This document shows positions 6,401-7,389 of a stretch of DNA of 7,389 nt, piece after piece. A program made the translations under genes and the position numbers. This stretch comes from Prevotellaceae bacterium UBA4336 (GTDB lineage Bacteria; Bacteroidota; Bacteroidia; Bacteroidales; Bacteroidaceae), in the NCBI GenBank assembly GCA_002394305.1, contig DGTM01000065.1, positions 510-7,898 on the forward strand. The letters run 5' to 3'. Below the pieces are notes generated by a model. The model was given only the letters and a program-made list of their open reading frames with translations. It did not search any database and was not told where the DNA came from. How positions within the stretch are numbered: position 1 is the stretch's first letter; every line of letters begins with the position of its first letter.

Positions 6401-7285
6401 GACCTCGACGAGCCTTGGAAGCCTGTCTTCACGGGCGGCGAGCTCGACGAAGCTACAGGTATCACCTACGTCGGCGAGGAGGAACAGAACCGCATGGCTC
6501 TGAGCCTGGCCTTCGAAGGCAAGGGCGAAGACCTGAAGATGTACGTGCTGGGCGGACAGCGCAGCAACGGCGACTACAACTTCACCGACTACAACTGCTC
6601 TATCTACAACCTTGGCACTGCTAAGGAGTGGACAGGTGCTCCCTCGGCAAGCTTCGAGCCTCTCAACGGAGTCTACACCAAGTCTCCCGTCGACGTAGGC
6701 ATCCGCGAGGACGGCCAGGGCGGTCTCTGGTTCATCCAGCGTCGCAACGACGTGTCTGCCGACATCCCCGCCATCAAGCACTTCAATGCTGAGGGCAAGG
6801 AGGACTACAGCAACATAAGCAGCAACGCAGTGGGCGACAGAATTGCAGTCACCACCAACGGCAACTACCTGGCTATCCCCACAGCCAACGGCACGATTGT
6901 TCTCTACGAGACCAACTACGTTCCCATGGAGAACGGACGCATCTTCCTCAACGCGAAGCGCACCATCAACGTGGGCGAGAGCCGCATCACGGCTATGGCA
7001 TTCGACTATGCAGACAACCTCTACGTAGCTTCTGCCAGCACTGAGACCTTCACCCGCTACACCGTTCCCACCGACAACAAGCTTGTTGTCACTCCCGGCA
7101 ACGGCATCGGTCTGGGTGGCCCGACCGGCGACCTGAACGGTGACGGCAAGGTGGACATCGCCGACGCTGTGACTGTCCTCAACTTCATGGCCGATGGCAG
7201 CAACGACCCGAAGGCTGACCTGAACGGTGACGGCAAGGTGGACATCGCCGACTTCGTGACCGTCCTGAACATCATGGCTCAGTAA
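338..7285 (+). CDS. Giant secreted multidomain GLUG-repeat protein with C-terminal dockerin
   Basis: The product is 2315 residues and probably acts outside the cell as a binding, adhesion or docked surface protein; no enzyme motif was seen. The start at 338 is chosen because it is followed at once by a Sec signal peptide: KR at residues 3-4, a hydrophobic core to about 17, and an A-W-A cleavage site ending at 23. Cys9 is not in a lipobox, so it is not a typical lipoprotein. Four beta-rich modules with GLUG-like repeats follow (26-303, 370-643, 702-973, 1514-1796). Cys/His linkers join modules 1-2 and 2-3. Between modules 3 and 4 lies a carbohydrate-binding-like beta-sandwich (about 1150-1350) flanked by acidic helical linkers. 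The C-terminal part has a small beta domain, a probable beta-propeller (about 1903-2250) and a type I dockerin (2264-2315). It is monocistronic as far as the window shows. The substrate and partner are unknown; the domain assignments are by eye. Confidence 0.97.
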   Translation: MSKRLLNLCLTALLSVVSTAAWALSDVNGVYQIGTAADLEEFAALVNGENPFANAELTADIDRGMGGTMIGTAESKYQGTFDGKGHTIKINMYPEEQDAALFQYTGFGAIIQNLKVTGTITTSSKFAAGLVACNYGIIRGCYIDVTINSSVAGDATHGGIVARGFGGTTVENCLAKVTILGETTQNCGGVVGWAENRTNIVNCLVVSDGSTLDLSTGLSGNISRNPGNLKTIDVETYNADPYANRPGGATYNNYVTQQWGDNVATTVVPLEELADGRICYQLNNDQSRIAWVQEIGVDPFPVPAAFGSGKQVFASAATGCNGLAEGELTFSNTGTDQAAKHQFDKYGVCTVCGCFDFHYFDGAKFDPADRSVLIGSAEDIDKVEGWNRIANGFRLNMKLTSDIEYKAEPGKYIFNPSDWIDGNFNGQGHTMTIEMTDMGEKAALFPEMNGNVENLILHGTITANAVRWGSVSGNARMALVRNVYSDIDFTSTVAGDNTAGGMFGWTGDREKHVENCIYAGDINLPESAPFVRIGGFAGWTATKTYYTNCAVLGNIIGAGDQSMQTSTENSGNIARNWGSIVCENCYVVNPITGRDIADQDKYTHFENEAGIASGELAFLLNGSQSGVDRFYQVIGTDPEPMPFKKEGGLVYSTAASYSCDGKPQGGGGYSNDPSGEAIIPPHTFEDGWCVVCGQFDEKYLTPVDGWYEISNGTELAWWLVYANAHSDACARLTDDIDMYEGMDRYVSVQKYVGTFDGQGHTISNFVLETNGNYQGLFGTICDGAEIKNLILDESCSVSGNAFCGGIVGGTNGTGDIYISNVGFEGTVTTTNQNAAGLVGVDDGGSMNMHIANCWVIGTINGGRESGAICGYSNAASEVINCWAAITIPQAGIYDCDSFTRGSAKVINCYEADIEGVDTNKQQHYRSMAADRKCNALPLEDITSGALCYKLNGKQFREPVWFQTIEEDAHPYPFAEEHGVVVAGADQYFSMADESDLNGIASAIQAYEKEEADDIVATQSLLDKLEAFIDALTETEGIEAFADALDSVQVTKATVAENAAIYKAYIDKCEEVKAFLASNNTFSGAMRDALEAYLSETEEPTEDNPLGTYEYIVENHTATAEEIKAETERVEKWLADAIASDYAAGSDISKLIPNYDFSKKNESWTGGFANDFVTVQDTEGNNISGVEAWNVTGDMFQTVEGMKPGYYLIGTSAAFRPSNNRYGTNYAAGIYANGIFNYFPAAIEDYVAVEDAKDGENCNLTIKSAYDMSVYTDDFSTSDAQAEELGASLKGYVVQGPTGMAIAAKAGRYPVYTIARVGEDGQLTIGIKNPGTKYSNDWTGWSGLKVTYCGEEAESVGAALDVVLQNMSARAQTVINYEYNVETPAAGPNFPAALKDQLEASVGKIEAASTVEEKAAIAAEISDLFQKIYEGKRAYIAMYNKAELADAIIVGDLARIVKDEETGEWSDTGETVLGADHDALYTASDSLLGGYFKGSFSTEEALKMEAMNAVADIIPAQDEDGYYLIGTTKQFVAYRAIASDVDRYASGKLTADIDMAGIAMLPIGHNRGENAQHIFSGVFDGQGHALTNVFIDDARIQSDGYAEPATLFYELQNATVKNFKLTGEMYTSHQFSGPVTRWMSGKSTIDNCEIAVAMHFAANLAGDASSGGMIGYNSSANSVISNCLVNSTLIGDSEGPIWYVGGMAGWSSTALTVKNCLITSKYENVGADGDNSQTISRGAAPSVSNVYVSQFFRGQQGTLTTPEQMASGELTWKLNGSQGDEPVWFQTLGVDATPHLFGGDAVYLYAGKYTNEKPNIQLNAFAYNLDAKLSGSNVVVSFNLNAEAEAAKIEFTNGYTQDVPAEELAAGAHSVTVAASNLGDDPTSQNFKIAVTGKGSLDVIKMGDVFKVWGPYGIAVNNNPASKNFGQVLIAEAYPSEPETGYMSSHKPGGIYAFDPNFQPINSADGTPGYYGGLPIKGEEPLVIAGTYKYDLKDLRFTEDGRLFVARASGTSNSSVWEINPDDLDEPWKPVFTGGELDEATGITYVGEEEQNRMALSLAFEGKGEDLKMYVLGGQRSNGDYNFTDYNCSIYNLGTAKEWTGAPSASFEPLNGVYTKSPVDVGIREDGQGGLWFIQRRNDVSADIPAIKHFNAEGKEDYSNISSNAVGDRIAVTTNGNYLAIPTANGTIVLYETNYVPMENGRIFLNAKRTINVGESRITAMAFDYADNLYVASASTETFTRYTVPTDNKLVVTPGNGIGLGGPTGDLNGDGKVDIADAVTVLNFMADGSNDPKADLNGDGKVDIADFVTVLNIMAQ
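413..1246 (+). repeat. GLUG-type module 1 (residues 26-303)
   Basis: The module follows a recurring plan. A YQIGTAADLEEFAALVN-type entry strand/helix (31-47) leads to ELTADID (56-62), GTFDGKGHTI (79-88) and an LFQ...IQNLKVTGTI step. GLUG-like turns follow at 128-141, 158-173 and 188-203, each ending in a Cys. A conserved exit motif, LADGRICYQLN....W.QEIGVD (273-298), closes the module. GLUG motifs are known from bacterial surface proteins and adhesins; a right-handed beta-helix or solenoid fold is inferred from the short strand-turn repeats. It is closest to modules 2 and 4, sharing VAGDATHGGI and SGNISRN. Confidence 0.8.
1295..1399 (+). other. Cys/His linker after module 1 (residues 320-354)
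   Basis: C320, H341, C349, C352 and C354 occur in a short linker with the core HQFDKYGVCTVCG. The spacing C-x20-H-x7-C-x2-C resembles a small zinc-binding or disulfide-stabilised knuckle. A linker with the same order follows module 2. Metal binding is inference only. Confidence 0.5.
1445..2266 (+). repeat. GLUG-type module 2 (residues 370-643)
   Basis: It has the same plan as module 1: SVLIGSAEDIDKVEGW entry (371-386), KLTSDIE (398-404), GNFNGQGHT (422-430), ALFPEM and VENLILHGTIT. GLUG-like turns lie at 500-516 and 534-549, followed by SGNIARNWG (570-578). The exit motif is IASGELAFLLNGSQ...FYQVIGTD (611-637). The first turn is preceded by VAGDNTAGGM, matching VAGDATHGGI in module 1. The offset from module 1, measured at the LT.DI motif, is 342 residues, so the gene carries a diverged direct repeat of about 1.03 kb. 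The expected FDG is FNG here. Confidence 0.78.
2312..2413 (+). other. Cys/His linker after module 2 (residues 659-692)
   Basis: C659, H682, C689 and C692 repeat the arrangement seen after module 1, with spacing C-x22-H-x6-C-x2-C and the core HTFEDGWCVVCGQFD. A glycine-rich run (GGGG, 665-668) separates the first Cys from the His. Presence in two of four module junctions suggests a structural role in rigidly joining modules 1-2 and 2-3. Zinc or disulfide chemistry is not shown by the sequence. Confidence 0.5.
2441..3256 (+). repeat. GLUG-type module 3, divergent (residues 702-973)
   Basis: Entry DGWYEISNGTELAWWLVYAN (704-723) is followed by RLTDDID (731-737), GTFDGQGHTI (753-762), LFG and IKNLILD. 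GLUG-like turns lie at 804-821, 835-853 and 866-881, with forms such as GGIVGGTNG, AGLVGVDDGG and GAICGYSN. The exit motif ITSGALCYKLNGKQ..PVWFQTIEED (941-967) is kept. It lacks the VAGD..xGG and SGNI.RN signatures shared by modules 1 and 2, so it looks like a separate sub-lineage. It is followed by a helical linker instead of a Cys/His linker. Confidence 0.78.
3302..3784 (+). other. Acidic helical linker 1 (residues 989-1149)
   Basis: This region is rich in Glu, Ala, Leu and Lys with few Gly or Pro, and reads as several amphipathic helices (for example SLLDKLEAFIDAL and AEEIKAETERVEKWLADAI). A short break, EEPTEDNPLGTYEYIVENHT (1097-1116), separates the helical stretches. Helical segments of this kind commonly flank beta-sandwich domains in large Bacteroidales surface proteins and probably act as spacers. 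No enzymatic motif is present. Confidence 0.55.
3785..4387 (+). other. Carbohydrate-binding-like beta-sandwich (residues about 1150-1350)
   Basis: The domain opens with LIPNYDFSKKNESWTGGF and then VEAWNVTGDMFQTVEGMKPGYYLI. It closes with QLTIGIKNPGTKYSNDWTGW and LKVTYCGE. That order (an N-x-D-F start, a tight P-G-x-Y turn, and a late LTIGIK...DW...LKVTY strand pair) is a pattern I know from galactose-binding-like or CBM-like domains in Bacteroidales polysaccharide-related proteins. Aromatics W1163, W1188, W1337 and W1340 could contribute to ligand contact. Ligand identity cannot be inferred. Confidence 0.55.
4388..4867 (+). other. Helical linker 2 (residues 1351-1510)
   Basis: A second Ala/Glu-rich, mostly helical region (for example ALKDQLEASVGKIEAA, VEEKAAIAAEISDLFQKIYEGK) links the beta-sandwich to module 4. 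It contains a loop with acidic and Gly residues around 1458-1475. Together with linker 1 it makes the beta-sandwich a central insertion between modules 3 and 4. In this segment alanine is encoded more often by GCT than in the preceding linker, which favours GCC and GCA. Confidence 0.5.
4877..5725 (+). repeat. GLUG-type module 4 (residues 1514-1796)
   Basis: Entry DEDGYYLIGTTKQFVAYRAI (1517-1536) leads to KLTADIDMAG (1547-1556), GVFDGQGHAL (1576-1585), LFYEL and VKNFKLTGEM. GLUG-like turns lie at 1666-1682 and 1700-1715. LAGDASSGGM (1659-1668) and a degenerate SQTISRGAAP (1731-1740) tie it to modules 1 and 2. The exit motif MASGELTWKLNGSQGDEPVWF (1764-1784) is the best preserved of the four. 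It lies 816 residues after module 3 because of the inserted helical and beta-sandwich region, and it is not followed by a Cys/His linker. Confidence 0.78.
5774..6022 (+). other. Small beta domain (residues about 1813-1895)
   Basis: A stretch with alternating hydrophobic strands (NIQLNAFAYNLDAKL, NVVVSFNLN, AKIEF, HSVTVAA, FKIAVTG) fits an Ig-like or similar small beta-sandwich that precedes the propeller. The phrase AYNLDAKLSGSNVVVSFNLN suggests a strand-hairpin typical of such domains. I do not assign it to a named family. Boundaries are approximate. Confidence 0.4.
6044..7087 (+). other. Probable beta-propeller domain (residues about 1903-2250)
   Basis: Repeated strand-turn units of the type 'strand, DG or equivalent, xLxVA' occur: GPYGIAVNNN (1909-1918), LRFTEDGRLFVARA (1994-2007), LAFEGKGEDLKMYVLGG (2057-2073), VGIREDGQGGLWFIQR (2120-2135), RIAVTTNGNYLAIP (2168-2181) and MAFDYADNLYVASAS (2220-2234). 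This spacing suits NHL/SMP-30-like propellers. Blade number cannot be counted reliably by eye. No catalytic site was recognised, so a binding role is more likely than hydrolysis. Confidence 0.5.
7130..7165 (+). repeat. 36-bp exact direct repeat, copy 1 (dockerin loop 1)
   Basis: The 36 bases that encode the first calcium loop recur without a single change at 7217-7252, 87 bases downstream. Flanking helix codons differ by synonymous and non-synonymous changes (GCT GTG ACT here, TTC GTG ACC in copy 2). The identity stops at the loop boundaries. Confidence 0.95.
7217..7252 (+). repeat. 36-bp exact direct repeat, copy 2 (dockerin loop 2)
   Basis: Second copy of the repeat at 7130-7165, encoding the second calcium loop of the dockerin. 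The 87-base offset is 29 codons, so gain or loss of one unit would keep the reading frame. Confidence 0.95.
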
Positions 7286-7322
7286 ACCCCAAGCACTGGA
7301 CCGCAAGGTTCAGCCTACCAGA

Positions 7323-7364
7323 ACGAGGGCGTGCCGACACCGGCACGCCCTCGTCTTGTATTTT
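7323..7364 (+). terminator. Rho-independent terminator
   Basis: A perfect 14-bp stem (7323-7336 with 7341-7354) closes a 4-base ACAC loop and is followed by the T-rich tail TTGTATTTT (7356-7364). It begins 37 bases after the stop codon at 7283-7285. The stem is GC-rich. This supports the transcript ending with this gene. Confidence 0.92.
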
Positions 7365-7370
7365 AACCAC

Positions 7371-7389
7371 GGATTACGCGGATTAAACG
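7371..7389. repeat. Start of a 9-bp-period repeat, cut by the window end
   Basis: GGATTA occurs at 7371-7376 and 7380-7385, nine bases apart, and position 7389 is G, where a third unit would begin. Units read GGATTACGC and GGATTAAAC. Only two copies are visible. Similar degenerate CACGGATTA-type repeats are, to my recollection, found between genes in Bacteroidetes genomes. Confidence 0.45.

Larger units (their letters stand above)
7127..7282 (+). other. C-terminal type I dockerin-like domain (residues 2264-2315)
   Basis: Two EF-hand-like calcium loops of form DLNGDGKVDIAD lie at 2265-2276 and 2294-2305. Each has D/N/D/D/D at positions 1, 3, 5, 9 and 12, followed by a helix (VTVLNFMA and VTVLNIMA). 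Dockerins bind cohesins to assemble extracellular complexes in cellulosomal Firmicutes. In Bacteroidales similar C-terminal modules are frequent but the partner is usually unknown. The domain ends at the stop codon, so it is the extreme C-terminus. No cohesin is encoded in the window. Confidence 0.85.

Noticed and set aside
1227..6624. Several short plus-strand frames inside the large gene
   Set aside because: They are rich in Arg, Ser, Thr and Pro, as expected from reading GC-biased codons in the wrong frame, and all lie within a well-supported coding sequence.
353..7306. Long open frames on the minus strand (353-3106, 3113-4765, 5060-7306)
   Set aside because: They are in exact codon register with the plus-strand gene. 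They stay open because the sense strand rarely uses TTA, CTA and TCA codons; the break after 3106 falls on a sense TCA at residue 926. Their translations show no domain, while the plus frame has a signal peptide, repeats and a dockerin.
7323..7354. CRISPR repeat or transposon end at the 3' inverted repeat
   Set aside because: It is a single hairpin followed by a T-rich tail right after the stop codon, which fits an intrinsic terminator; no spacers, second end or transposase is present.

Overview
The window holds one very large gene with its own promoter and terminator. It looks like a secreted or surface-displayed protein gene from a gut- or rumen-type Bacteroidales bacterium, plausibly Prevotella-like. 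Four things support this. The promoter matches the Bacteroidetes consensus (TTTG, 19 bases, TAATTTTG). The A-rich leader lacks a Shine-Dalgarno sequence. The protein architecture (GLUG-type repeats, a Bacteroidales-style beta-sandwich with helical linkers, and a C-terminal dockerin) is common in that order. The coding region is GC-rich at third codon positions while its upstream region is very AT-rich. Genus and species cannot be fixed from this window.

Layout: 1-80 is a GC-rich patch with short repeated words and no convincing gene. 81-337 is an AT-rich control region with a 10-bp palindrome (157-166), the promoter (197-227) and an A-rich untranslated leader. 338-7285 is a single 2315-residue coding sequence. 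7323-7364 is a strong intrinsic terminator. The last 20 bases start a 9-bp-period repeat that runs off the window.

The protein reads, in order: Sec signal peptide (1-23); GLUG-type repeat module 1 (26-303); a Cys/His linker (320-354); module 2 (370-643); a second Cys/His linker (659-692); module 3 (702-973); an acidic helical linker (989-1149); a carbohydrate-binding-like beta-sandwich (about 1150-1350); a second helical linker (1351-1510); module 4 (1514-1796); a small beta domain (about 1813-1895); a probable beta-propeller (about 1903-2250); and a type I dockerin-like domain (2264-2315) as the extreme C-terminus. No catalytic motif was recognised. The best reading is a long, multi-armed extracellular binding or adhesin/scaffold-associated protein that may be docked by its C-terminal calcium-binding domain.

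There is no second gene, RNA gene, CRISPR array or transposon in the window, so no multi-gene system can be claimed. The most interesting signals are inside the protein: a fourfold internal repeat with a conserved capping motif, paired Cys/His/Cys/Cys linkers found only after modules 1 and 2, and a dockerin whose two calcium loops are identical at the DNA level.
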